NCBI RefSeq assembly: GCF_958295425.1
Contig: NC_081152.1
Span: forward strand, 23,506,015-23,570,014
From: Solea solea
Lineage: Eukaryota; Chordata; Actinopteri; Pleuronectiformes; Soleidae
DNA: 64,000 nucleotides
Direction of reading: 5' to 3'
The notes under the pieces are model-generated. The model made no database searches. It had not been told where the DNA came from and saw nothing but the letters and a program-made list of their open reading frames with translations. Shown piece after piece: positions 44,172-55,320 of this stretch; position 1 is the stretch's first letter; every line of letters begins with the position of its first letter. The translations under genes were made by a program, and so were the position numbers.

Positions 44172-45810
44172 GTCTAGCTGCAGACCTGCACTGTCAGGAC
44201 CCTTCGTTGCAGACCTGCACTGTGAGGTCTCCTGCACTGTCAGGACCGGAAGTTGATTCGAAGCCTTTCAAAATAAAAGCGAGCATACCGGAAGCATACA
44301 TTCAAAATAAAAGTGAGCATACTTGAAGCACGTATTTTTCATTCCCCATGTGAAGTGTGAAGACGACGAGGTGAGTAACATTCAAGTGACAACAACTTTG
44401 CGTTATACGAAGAAACAGAAACAGTCTTTATTCACTAGAACGTTATGTTGCACACTATATATTGTCCTGTAAAGTTATATTAATTTGAAAGAATCGGGTT
44501 TTGGACTTTTGGGTAGTTTTCAGCGTTGTTATCGTATGATAGTGCTCACTTAAATGTGCCATTTTCCTACTCAAAGACCAAGAAAACTGAGTTATATCAT
44601 ATAATTTTGTTTTACTTATTACGACATCAACACTTGTTTGCAGCCAGAGTGGAGATGCCTCAGATTTTGAACATGAACAGCACCCAAACTGAGGAGGCTG
44701 CGCAGGAAATGGGAAAGCTGTTTGACACCATGGATCTGAATGAGGAAGAGAAAGAATTAATTCTTGAGCCTTTTAAATTTATTTTTTACCAGATTGAAGA
44801 TATGTGGCTCTTCTGTGAAGAGATTATGGACAAACGAGGGTACTTGGCGTACTGTGAGTACAAAGAGTAGAAAGAAAAAAAAAAAAAAGTTAAAATTGTG
44901 GAAAAAGAAAAAAAAAACTGCTTAGGAGATATTGGTTATCTGGGTCATAGGTATTCAGTAATTCACTTTGAATACACAAAGCTAAGTTCATTTAAAATCA
45001 TCTACCCTCACACCCTCCATTTGGTCCAATAGCACAAGGTAAGAACATAGCACAAACAATATTAAGCAATTATTAAATGAACTATGAGGTGTTATAATTG
45101 CAAACAAACATAAGATATGCCTATATAAAAAAAAATAAGTAAATCAATATGTAAATGGATCCAGCAGTGCAGGGGGCTACATTTTCAATGATAAATAATG
45201 GTATAGAAGCAAAGAACAGTCAGCAATAGGTTGGAGTGTAGATGCATTATGCCATCACACACTAAGGTGTATTTACAGAGATGTATTGTTTCAATATGAA
45301 TTTGTAGTGCAGACTAAACTAACAGCTGTCCTTTTTGTGAATTATATTAAATTAAAATACTGGCGTAAAATGATGCATGTTTTGAGTAGGCTAATAATGT
45401 TTATAGGGGATCATAACAATAGCTGTACATCTAGTTTGCACTGATTATCTGTAGAATAACCCTAGAAGTGGTCATAACGTTTTGTATTTTCTTTTTTTTA
45501 AATATAATATTTTGTTAGTTTTTTATCTTGACATTTTCCTGAGTTTTTTCACCTTATACAGTTGAACTGGAAAGATATACCGTTTTTTTAAAATCTCTTT
45601 CATTAAACACATGGATACACATAAACATATTTACATTGTAAACATAAAATAAAGATCCAAGAAACATTGGGAACGAAAAATACGTGCTTCCGGTATGGTC
45701 GCTTTTATTTTGAAAGGCTTCGAATCAACTTCCGGTCCTGACAGTGCAGGAGACCTCACAGTGCAGGTCTGCAACGAAGGGTCCTGACAGTGCAGGTCTG
45801 CAGCTAGACT
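44172..45810. mobile_element. Long-TIR DNA element carrying a spliced mini-gene
   Basis: The left terminus (44172-44350) and right terminus (45666-45810) are reverse complements over about 145 bp, starting gtctagctgcagacctgcac. The left copy has an extra segment of about 34 bp (near 44299-44331) that duplicates adjacent sequence. Within each terminus the word ctgcactgtcaggac or a variant occurs three times, possible protein-binding sites. I find no convincing target duplication and no transposase-sized ORF, so it is probably non-autonomous. It encloses the 71-codon CDS at 44655-44870. Confidence 0.75.
44655..44870 (+). CDS. 71-residue acidic protein, unknown, inside the long-TIR element
   Basis: An ATG opens a 71-codon frame ending in TAG. 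The protein is acidic and helix-prone (EEAAQEMGKLFDTMDLNEEE, then an aromatic-rich half with FYQIEDMWLFCEEIMDK). A good acceptor (ttgtttgcag) lies at 44633-44642, just 12 bases before the ATG. A strong donor (GACGAG|gtgagt) sits at 44370-44371, immediately inside the left terminus. A non-coding first exon starting in the TIR and one 272-bp intron is therefore likely. An AATAAA at 45648 could end the transcript. I do not recognise the family. A captured host exon or an element-specific accessory factor are the main options. Confidence 0.5.
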   Translation: MPQILNMNSTQTEEAAQEMGKLFDTMDLNEEEKELILEPFKFIFYQIEDMWLFCEEIMDKRGYLAYCEYKE

Positions 45811-46835
45811 GTCTTGAAAAAAGTAAAAGTGAAGCTGGGGTTTAGCCCCAGAAAAAACGATCCTCGAAGGAAATAGAGAGAGAGTGAAAATGTAAACATT
45901 TTGAGGTGTATTTTAAGTTTTATGTTTAATGTTAAATGTTTAAATAAATAAAAAAAAAAAGAAAAGTGCATGTTTGCACACACAAAAAAAAAACTCCACA
46001 TGGGCTCTGCCGTGACGTGGCGTGGAGGCTTAAAGCCTGTGTGGTCTCAGCGCCTCTGGATTTGTTCAGAGGCTCTAAGATCACAAATGCTAACCAAAGT
46101 GCCCCCCCAATGTCACAACTACTCTATGTAACAGCATGGATTCATGTTGAACACTTGGTAATGGGACAGCATGGATTCATATTAAGACATCTAGCAATGT
46201 CCCTATGAATTCATGTAGGGACACTTAGCAATGTAACAGCATGGATTCATGTAGGGACATTCGGCACTTCCATGTCACACAAACCCCCCCCCACTCCTAT
46301 TAAAATGAGCAATGAACAAATGAACTGCAAATAAACCGAAGCAGGTGAAATACACTTCAAAAGCACACTAAACTAAAAAGGTCCCCTTATAAACAGAAAA
46401 GACAGAAAGTCAACTGAAGGTGTTGACTCTGGTGACCAACAAGAGAAGAACACCAAATCCAAACCTACCTTTATAACCTCCCAGCCAGGCTGATTGCACT
46501 CAGCTGTGCAGAACAACACAGGTGCACACAATAGCTCCTGATTACCAAAGAAATGTGTAGCCTGGATTCAAGCACTGAGAGCGTCTCTCCAACTTGCAAG
46601 TAACTGCCAAAGAAAGGATTTGCGGTGTATTATTGAGATTATTTGTGTATTTGTGTCATGTGTGGAAGTGTCACCTCTCTGTGACAGTGAAAAGAGCCTT
46701 GTTAAAATCACAACGCACAATGGCTGGAATGAATTTCCAATGAGCGTGTAATTACACTCCCAACTTTCTTAGCAGCTTGTGAAGATCTTAAATGTGTTTG
46801 GGTTGACAGAGACTGTGCTCTACACTACACTCATC
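45811..46835. other. Intergenic with weak tandem repeats
   Basis: Imperfect repeats of acagcatggattcatg appear at 46130-46260. There is no supported gene. Confidence 0.45.
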
Positions 46836-47532
46836 AGTCACTTTATCGGGTACATCTGTTCTACTGCTTGTTAACACAAATATATAATCAGACACCTGGC
46901 AGCAACTCAGTGCATTTAGGCTGCTTTCACATCACATGGACGAGGAGACTCGGATCCATTTTTTTCCTGCTGCGTAGACACAGAAATCTGATCGTCAATT
47001 CTGATTCTGATATACTGGTTTGCGTGTGGATTTTTGCCATTACACATGCACTTTGTGATGTCATCACCAACCTGCACCGACAAGCCCAACCACGAGTAGA
47101 TTAGTGATAACAGTCAGTGAAGAGATGTTGAAATCGAGACATGTGAGGCAGTAATGTCACCCAAGCCAAACCGGAAGCAATCAACCAAAATCAAGCAGTG
47201 TTAGGGTGCACCTGACTTGTGTGCTGTTCCAGAGGAGAGTTGCATTCACTTGAGAGTCAGATGCGAGACACTCGTAGTTGTAATCAAATCTGATCTGAAT
47301 TGAAACAGAATTGAACTACAGTATGTGGCTAATAATGTGAATTTAGGTACCATGTAGACATGATCAGAACATCCCACTGAAGTTCAAATCAAGCATCAGA
47401 ATAGGAACTTTGAACGTGGCATGGTTGTTGGGTAGTTCAGGAACCTCTGATCTACTGGGATTTTCATACACAATCATCTCTAGGGTTTACAGAGAATGGT
47501 AAGGAAAGGGTAAAAATATTCAGTGAGTGGCA
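46836..47532 (+). repeat. Dispersed teleost repeat interrupted by another sequence
   Basis: The ends (tttatcgggtacatctgtt near 46850, and gtgagtggcagttatt near 47525) and the words tgcttgttaacacaaat, catgtagacatgatcag and gaacgtggcatggttgttgg are those of a widespread fish interspersed repeat. Its middle (about 46930-47335) is unrelated sequence, probably a later insertion. Confidence 0.45.
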
Positions 47533-47540
47533 GTTATTAC

Positions 47541-47692
47541 ATGTCACTTAGCAGACGCTTTTATCCAAAGCGACTTACAATGGGTATGAGTACAACCAGC
47601 CAGGGGTGGAGTCGAACTTGCGACCATGTTGTCTTTCACACACAGGGTACTGGTCTAAACCACTGAGCCACTCCACCCCAGTTCTGTGTAAC
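47541..47692 (-). mobile_element. tRNA-derived SINE (minus strand)
   Basis: On the minus strand a tRNA-like head (ggtggctcagtggtttagac, with slight changes) is followed by a body ending in the conserved aagcgtctgctaagtgacat core of fish SINEs. Such elements use LINE enzymes. Confidence 0.65.
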
Positions 47693-47753
47693 AATGCAAT
47701 GTTGTCCTTAGGGAAGTATAAGCGTTCTCTTCTCTCTTTTACTCAAATTACAG

Positions 47754-48063
47754 AGGACATCAAAAAGGCTCCAGCCCGGGACCCCAGGACGAGTTACCAA
47801 TTTTTTGGGTACCTCGCAGCCTGCATTTATGGCCACAGGTCTGGGGTCCTCACCAAGATGAGGGTGAAGGAGGTGAAGGATGCTGTGGGGGACAGCAAGG
47901 CGGGCTACCTCATAAATGTAAGTATCATTTTAATCTAATTCCCAAAGTTTACAAACGGTGGTGTCATACTTTGTCTTCTGCAGGTGATGGAGCACAAAAC
48001 AGTCCGTAAATTTGGGGTAGCCCAAATCTACCTCAATCCCGAGGAGTATGGGTGGTGCCAATA
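47754..48063 (+). pseudogene. Second Crypton-like recombinase copy, two exons then truncated
   Basis: Exon 47754-47917 (acceptor aaattacag, donor gtaagt) encodes FFGYLAACIYGHRSGVLTKM. Exon 47984-48063 encodes MEHKTVRKFGVAQIYL and breaks off at a stop where the first copy continues EEYNWC. These match the third and fourth exons at 38454-38983. Intron positions and sequences are alike (gtgtcatactttgtcttctgcag in both), so this is a genomic, not processed, duplicate. It is cut short by the BEL/Pao fragment. Confidence 0.78.
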
Positions 48064-48119
48064 GGGAATTCTCGATTCCAAGCCACTGAGCTATGTGTCT
48101 ACAGACGTAGCTGACGTGG

Positions 48120-48510
48120 ACCCAGTAACTCCCAACTATCTCCTCAAGTTGTGTACCCCGAGTCTGAGATTCTCAGCCGGAGAAGATGGCGGCACAACCA
48201 GGTGTTAGCCGACCAATTCTGGACTTGTTTCCTGCGAAACTGCTTACCTTCCTTGCAGTCTAGGCAGAAATGGGTAAAGGACACAAGAAACCTCACCGTT
48301 GGCACGGTGGTGATGGTGATTGACCAAAGGCTACCTCGTGCACAGTAGCCTGTGGGACGGGTCATAAAGACCATTAGGAGTGCTGATGGGAAGGTGAGGA
48401 CCGCCGAGGTGCGGTGGACGGAAGGACCTACACCAGACCAGTAGTCAAGCTCATCAAACTGCCAGCCATCCCAGAGGACACCCCGACGACAGCCCCTGGG
48501 ATGATTGAGC
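48120..48510 (+). pseudogene. BEL/Pao C-terminal (DUF5641-type) fragment
   Basis: The plus-strand reading RRRWRHNQVLADQFWTCFL, followed by LTVGTVVMVIDQRLPRAQ, then a stop and PVGRVIKTIRSADGKVRT, is the domain that ends BEL/Pao Pol. It contains in-frame stops and a frame change near 48420. It is not from the element at 29795, since the sequences differ clearly. Confidence 0.7.
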
Positions 48511-48804
48511 CTTTCCAGGAAATAATTCACACTGTGAATTATGGGGCGGCTGTAGAAAAGGCTCAGTTAATGGGAGGAAGCAGGGACAATACATTCAACT
48601 TGTTGTTTGTTAGGCCACACCCCTTTTACATGTTGCAGCTTGTCCAAGCATGTAGAGAGTGGCTGCCAGTTAAGTTTCATTTTCAGTTTGTAATGTTTTT
48701 CAGTTGGTGTTCGGTGTGCTCCCGTGTCCTGACTAGACACCCCATATTGGTGACTAAATTCCCTAATGACCCAGAGCTTCGCAACAGAAAGATAGTGGCC
48801 AGTC

Positions 48805-49995
48805 TTTGAATTTTAAAGGATCTCCAGTGAATAGTGCAGGCTCAGGTGTTGGAAGACGGTTGGCACTTATAGCTTCTACTAACACGTTGACCAAGTCAGA
48901 GCTAGTCTGCAATTGAGCTTGAGGTACTGGCTGCAGTCCGTGGAGCCTAGAAGCTGGACTTGTGACAGGTATGGTTTGTGGAATGAATGGGGAACTTGAA
49001 GCATGAAGGGTTTGCGTTGTAACTGGTAAAGATTGTGGAATGAATGGGGAACTTGAAGCATGAAGGGTTTGAGTTGTGACTGGTAAAGATTGTGGAATGA
49101 ATGGAGGGCATGAAGCATGGAGGATTTGGCTTGTGACTGGTAGAGATTGTGGAATGAATGGGGGACTTAAAGTACTGAGAACTTGAGGTTCTCCTGCTGA
49201 TTCAACATCATTCAGTGAGTTGATTGTTTCGCAGTTTCCTTCAACTTAGTCATAGAACTTCACTCGAGCTCTTGCAGCATTCAGTTTCTTCACTTCTTCC
49301 AGCTGTTCAAGCTTTCTACGTTTGTCTTGTATTGCTTGTTGTCTGGCTAGGATCTCAGATTGAAACTGTGTCAGGCGTTGCTTCTCTTCAGCCTCTAATC
49401 TTTGAAGTTATGTTGCTTCCCTCCCTTGTTCATCCAACACTGCTAACACCTCCTGGGATGCAGCTGCAGCCACATTTCTTTTGACTGAGTAGATGCTGGA
49501 GTAGGTAGAACTATGGTTAGATTGATGAGACAGTGATCTTGATAAGGAGCCTGTGGAGTGTAAGATGGATCCGACATCAGGCCAAGGCTCTTCATCTTGA
49601 TCTGATGCATGCCCTTTAAGTTGTCTTTCTGCTTTTCGAATAATGAAACCTGATAGTGATATGCACGTGACGACTCTGCGCCGCAGGTCTGGTTCAGGAG
49701 TTTGTATTTGACGTAACTCTTCATACGTGGCCTTTAGATTAGAACAGGTCAGTATTTCCTTTCCTATTCTTGCGTGAGACTTCCATTTCTCGTAGATAAT
49801 TCTGTACCGACGTTGTACGTTCTTTAGTTTGTCTTCATGATGCTCCTTTCCCTTTTCTGTTAGGGTTTGTGTTCTTTCACTTCTCCATAGCCCCTCTGCT
49901 TCTTCTGCAGATTCAGTGGCCGTAGCATCGAGTTGAACTGGTGATTTGGCATTTTCACGGCAGGCCTCAGTGTTTATGTGGGACATTGGAGGCAA
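48805..49995 (-). pseudogene. BEL/Pao N-terminal region fragment with 19-residue repeats
   Basis: A minus-strand frame from an ATG at 49995 encodes TEKGKEHHEDKLKNVQRRYR, ERLEE-type coiled coils and a Ser/Thr linker. It continues in the same frame through TAA codons near 49408 and 49245. It includes four 57-bp tandem units (about 48963-49170; FIPQSLPVTTQTLHASSSP type) and ends near FTGDPLKFKDW, the start of the BEL/Pao gag domain. It is opposite in orientation to the C-terminal fragment just upstream. Confidence 0.68.
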
Positions 49996-51130
49996 CTTGA
50001 GTGGCTGTGAGGGATGTGCAATGGATTTGTAATGGATTTCTATTACACTATGTGAAATGTAAGCTATATTGGGCTTAAATATGAGTACCTAATAAAGTAA
50101 TTAATACACTTAATAACTGAAGACTGTGTGGGAAACCTGATTTCTCAATATACACTCCAATACTGTGTCAAATAACTATATCGACATTTAAGCTTATGTA
50201 GACTTCAGGTTCACTTCAAATTCAAAACAAATATGAGAAAATTAAGGCACAAATGCAAACAAACCCTTAATTGCAGATTAAATATCCTTAGGGATGCATT
50301 AAATCACTTATCTTTCACACAAGAAAAACATTTTTAATGGAAAGAGTGACCCTTTAAACGTTGTTAAGTAGCCCTTTAAACCTTCCAAAAGGGGACACAA
50401 CTGAAAACGCCAACTTAATTTCAGAGAAAATATGCTTTGAGCTGTGTTCAATCACTCATAATTTACACAAAGAAAAGTTTTCACATCAGTGGAATGAGCC
50501 TTTAAATGTGCTTAAATGGCCCTTTAACTTGGTTACCTTTCATAAACTTAAGTTTCAAATTAAACAATATTCCTTTAGGTAATTTCTACTTAAAATCATC
50601 TACTTGCTTGAGTCAAGATTGCTTACGGAGGTGTATTTACCCTTTAAACCTTGAAGCATGTAACAAACAACAAACATTAGATTTATCCCCAAAAATGTAG
50701 GCTAACACTTTCTGGCTTTGGCTTGAAAACTTGCGCCTTTAACACAGTCTAATCACCGTTACTTGCGGTTATTTATAAACTTATCTTAATTATAATGTAA
50801 CTTATTAACTCAGATTTATATAACACTTACATTATATACTGTGTGGTAAGCTTGCTGGACCTTAAGCCTTCTTGCCAAGTATTTAGTTGCTTTAGTAGGT
50901 CTGCTTAATGAATCCTGGTTTTTTCTCAACCTCTTGGCTCAGGATGTCATCTATCTGCTGCCTCACACTGACTATTTGTTCTAAAGCTGGTTCATCTTTA
51001 TTCATTTTATGTTACTGCTCCATTGCTATTAATCGTTTAGTCTACTTCTTATAGTCTCCCTCTCTAGTCTTCTTTTGGTAAGCTGCCCTCACTGTTTACC
51101 TCCCTCTCATGACAGCTTTAACTGTGTCCC
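49996..51130. other. AT-rich intergenic DNA
   Basis: I see no gene or named repeat. It lies between the BEL/Pao fragment and the left inverted repeat of the KDZ element. Confidence 0.45.
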
Positions 51131-51562
51131 CAACACGTTCTCATTCCCAATGCTTCAAGAAGTGACGCTGTCGGTACCCCTCTCGCTTCACATTTGGACG
51201 CTCTGGGATGTTTTATTGATATGGGTCCGTGGCACTGCCAAGTTAGCGACAACACATTTACCCACGTCCGGGTGGACGGAATTAGGAAAATAAATATGCA
51301 ACGTACGGTTACACTTTCAAAATAGACCCAGAAGAGAAACGTTTCATATTGTGCGAGCAAGAGTAATGCTGCTACCAAAGACACTTTTTTTCCCCTATTT
51401 CATAAATACCAATCATGTAGCAGCATTATTAGGCCAAACATATGAAGTTAGTTAGATGCTTAAATATCACGTTTTATTTTGCAAAGTTAGCGATGAACAC
51501 ATTTACCGACATCCGGGTGGACGGAATTAGGAGAATAAATTTACAATGTACGATTACACTTT
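51131..51562 (+). repeat. Left inverted repeat of the KDZ element
   Basis: Reverse complement of 63466-63894. It starts caacacgttctcattcccaa and contains two related 75-bp subterminal motifs, about 245 bp apart. An RTE-like tail is inserted at its inner border. Confidence 0.85.
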
Positions 51563-51662
51563 ATCAGGGTGTACCCGCCTATCGCCCGATGTAGCTGAAA
51601 TTGGCACAGCACCCCCCGCGACCCTCTGGTGGAGGATAAAGCGGTAGATGATGGATGGATGG
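51563..51662 (+). mobile_element. RTE/Rex3-like LINE 3' tail
   Basis: The words gtgtacccgcctatcgccc and gtagatgatggatggatgg are the typical 3' end of a common fish RTE-type LINE. A second copy is at 62395-62652. Confidence 0.6.
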
Positions 51663-53329
51663 TCTGAATATAATGTCTTGTTCCTAGAATCTGCGAAATT
51701 ACCTATTGGACAAAACAAAGACTCCAAAACAAGCTTTATGACAATGTTTCTCCCTGTTGATATGCAATTGCCAAGCATATATATGTTATATCTGTCACAT
51801 AACATTATTTTCTTCTTATCTGTCTAACAATGAAGTCCATGTTTTTTGCTAGTTGTATGTATATGATACAAAATCAAGCTTGAACCCCTTCTAACTACTC
51901 CATGTATTTCCTTTACAATTGTAATCGAATGTCTTCTGCACGATCTGCAACACGCCCTGAGCTGCTCTGATGAAGAGCTTAGTGAAGCTTCAGCTGACCA
52001 AAGAGCTCCCCTGACTTCTCTGGATTGGAGCATTCGCAATGCTCTATTTTCTGAGAGATGGAGGGAAAAGAGACCATATCTTCTTGATAGCATGCTTGCC
52101 AAGGAGAGTGTGGCAACAAATAGCTGCAGCCAATGTGGGAACAACTGTGCGGCTATAAGATGCAGAGATTGCCTTCCACGTCCCTTTCTCTGTGCTGAAT
52201 GTGACATCAGCAGACACAGCAAAGCCTCAGTCCTCCATAACAGGGATGCCATGTGTGCTGGCTTCTTCCAGCCATTGCCTCCAACCACCTGTGTTTTTGA
52301 AAAGGCACTTACAAACTGTGGTAAGTTAAACACAGTTTTTTTCTGAGCTAGTTTGTGTCTGTCAGTAATTATGAATTAGTGTAACCTACTGTATGTTTAA
52401 TGTCTTTCAGTGCGATTTTTGCCTATTGAGATGCCTGTCAGCATCTGTGGTTGTTGCCCAGAAGCACTCAGGGTGATCCAAGGGAAGGCAGTTGCTTTGG
52501 TCACAATAAATGGTAATTTTGCAATTTTTCAACAACTCCCACAAGAAAAAAATGAGCTCATTATGGTTGTCATGGTAACCTTTTGGGGGAAATGTCACTT
52601 ATTTATTCATGCCATTTACACATTACTAAATGTATGATAGTGCCTCTCAAGTCAGCAGGCTTTACTGAACCACTTGGATTTACAGTATATGGGATATGCT
52701 ACATAACATACCAACCTTGTTTGTAAATGTAAATATTATGTTGTAGGACGGTATGATCTCAACATGCCTGAGCTAACCTGCGAGGGATGCCAGGCAACTT
52801 GGACTGCATGACTTGATGACTTGATAAAAAGTGGATACTGGCCTGCCACCCTTCATTTTGTAACAATTTATGAGACAGACCTGTTTTATACATTTGAAGA
52901 CATGAAGATGGCATCACCTGGGATGTCTTTTCAGGCATATCTAAGAATGCTTGAGAAGCGGACTGCTCTTCTGGCCGTGTTAGTATTTCTGTCTTCATTC
53001 TCCAAGGTCATAAATATGTTTGTGTTTACAAATGGAAAGGTTTTTGTTTAAAAATTGGTTTGTGCTTTTTTTGCACATAGACTGGGAAGATCTCATCAGA
53101 CCGCTATAAAAAGCTTTTTTGAATGGGCTGCTGTACAATATGAGGTTGATTCCACCTGCAAAGAGGAGAAATTTACCTGCCCTGCCTGTACCCCATGCTT
53201 GCTGTCTCAGTGGATGGAAACCACAAGCATTACCGCTTCAAAAGTACTGCAAGGTATACAATAATGTACAACCACACTGTTGGCAAAATTGATAATTGTG
53301 TTTTATATTGCAAATAACCTTTGACATGT

Positions 53330-53660
53330 TAAAAATATAGTTCAGGTGTTTTGAAGTTGGGTTGTATGAGGTAGTTATCCATGGTCAGTTACCTACAGCA
53401 GACAATGGTCACCACCACCCACCCCCTGCCGGTATTGTGCAGAAGCAGAAAAATGTGGTTTTGCTAAATAAAAGGCCCACCTAAAAAAGGATAAAAAAAA
53501 CAATATCCAGTATTGTAGTTTGGGTTAGGTGTAGAAATATGCAAGTTCTACAGTTAAGACAATGTAGTGCCAAGATAGTGTCTGTCTGAACACTGTGTAC
53601 TGTAGGTAACACACTTTCTACGGATAAGTACCTTATACCACTCCACTTCAGAATACTCGA
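53330..53660. repeat. Dispersed fish repeat in a KDZ intron
   Basis: Words gttttgaagttgggttgtat and catggtcagttacctacag recur in a common teleost repeat type. It is non-coding. The whole 53260-54100 gap has no recognisable exon. Confidence 0.4.
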
Positions 53661-55244
53661 CTATCCTTTTAAACCTTTAAGGTACGCATCAAGAAAAAAT
53701 AAATCATATAAACTTATGATAACATTGACAATCAATATATATTTTTTAAAAATTAGACTGTACAATATTTCAGATACAGTCCTCTACCAAATGGTAGAGA
53801 CGTCTGTTCATAATAAAAGTACAACATTCAGAACAAGTCACGTTAACTGCAATTTCTTGACCAATATTACTCACTCACAAATATTGTTGGTAGCTGTACG
53901 ACAGCACAAATGGTTTTTGACCTGTTGGAACACTGAAAAGACTTACTGCTCACAGCTAAAGCGCCATCTAGCGGATTTTATTTTTTATTTACAACTACAC
54001 GAAACGGTAGAGATGTGACTTAGAGTATTGTTCCACCAAATGGTTGAGAGTACCTTTTAAAGGGTTGAAGACTTTTTATTTCTTTTTTTTGAGATCTCAG
54101 GAGCGGGCCATCTTTGACGGTGTCTTCATTGCAAAAGATGAAGATGTGACCAGATTTGTGGATCACATCCACAGCAAAACTAAACATGTAACAGCAGACT
54201 TGCATTTCTATGTCAATATAATATTATAATACATAGTCTGTCAGTACTCCCATGTATTGTGATATCTACCTGTATTCCTTATTGTTGTTAATCTGCTAAC
54301 ACTAATCTGTTCTTTGTCCCCTGAAAGAAATGTGTAATTGTTCGTTCCCTATAATGACTCTTGATTATTTGTCAATTATGATTTTCTACAATGTAGGTTA
54401 CTGGAAGGAGTAATTGTGGTGGGGAGTGGTCAGCTGCCAGAGAGACCTCCCAAAGATCAAGCAGTAAGGTGGATGAGGAGGGACTGGAGCTGGCAGTGTG
54501 CAGGCATGGTGTCTTGCTGGCTGCCCTTAATATGTTTAGGGGTGAAATATATGCATACCCCATGTTTTTGCAGCAGCTGCTGGCATCCAAACATGACATC
54601 ACCTTTTTTTGTATGGATGTTGTGTGCAAATATTGGCCATACCTGCAAAAGATAAGCACCAACTATTCTGAGCTCCAGCACCTTCAGAATATGAGGCCCT
54701 TCCTGTCGGTTGTACATGCTAAAGCGCATGACTTCAAATGTGAGGTTTGTATAATGCAGTACATTTTTATCAAATGACTTGCAATCCCATAAATGATTCA
54801 TATCAATGTCTAATGTTTAACTATCACTTAACAGATTGTTTTACAATTGTATTATTATAGTTATTGTTGTTAATTTGAACAGCCCTTATTTGAAATAACT
54901 TATTTTGTCGAGGATATTATTTGGCACCTGTCTGTGTATGTATGTTTGTAAGCAAGCTTACTCATGAGGTTTACCTCTCATTTTCACAAAACCTGGTGGA
55001 AGGTTGACAGATTTTTGATTAGGCTTTAATTAAATGAAAAGTGACTGGGCATTACTTTGGTGTACTAATTTCCCTTGATTTTTCTGTTTGGGTCCCTCTC
55101 CCCAGGTGAGATGGAGTGGGACAAACCAAGAAGGTGCTGGTAAAACACTAGGGGAGGAAGTAGAGCAATGTAATGCTTTCCTTTCCAGGATCGCTGTCAC
55201 AACAAAGCATATGTCAAAAGCAGGTGCTATATAATTGTACCTCT

Positions 55245-55292
<48 letters not shown>

Positions 55293-55320
55293 CTTTATTG
55301 ATCCTGAAGGAAATTCAAGA
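55245..55320 (-). mobile_element. Rex-like LINE 3' end with GATA tail
   Basis: A (GATA)n run at 55245-55293 is followed by ctttattgatcctgaaggaa, the reverse complement of the 3' end of a fish CR1/Rex-type LINE, which ends in short tandem tails. Confidence 0.6.

Noticed and set aside
47541..47692. A genuine tRNA gene
   Set aside because: The tRNA-like portion is fused to a SINE body with the conserved fish core, and the cloverleaf is imperfect.
48523..48543. 9-bp palindrome ataattcac...gtgaattat
   Set aside because: Short and isolated. Expected by chance at this AT content.
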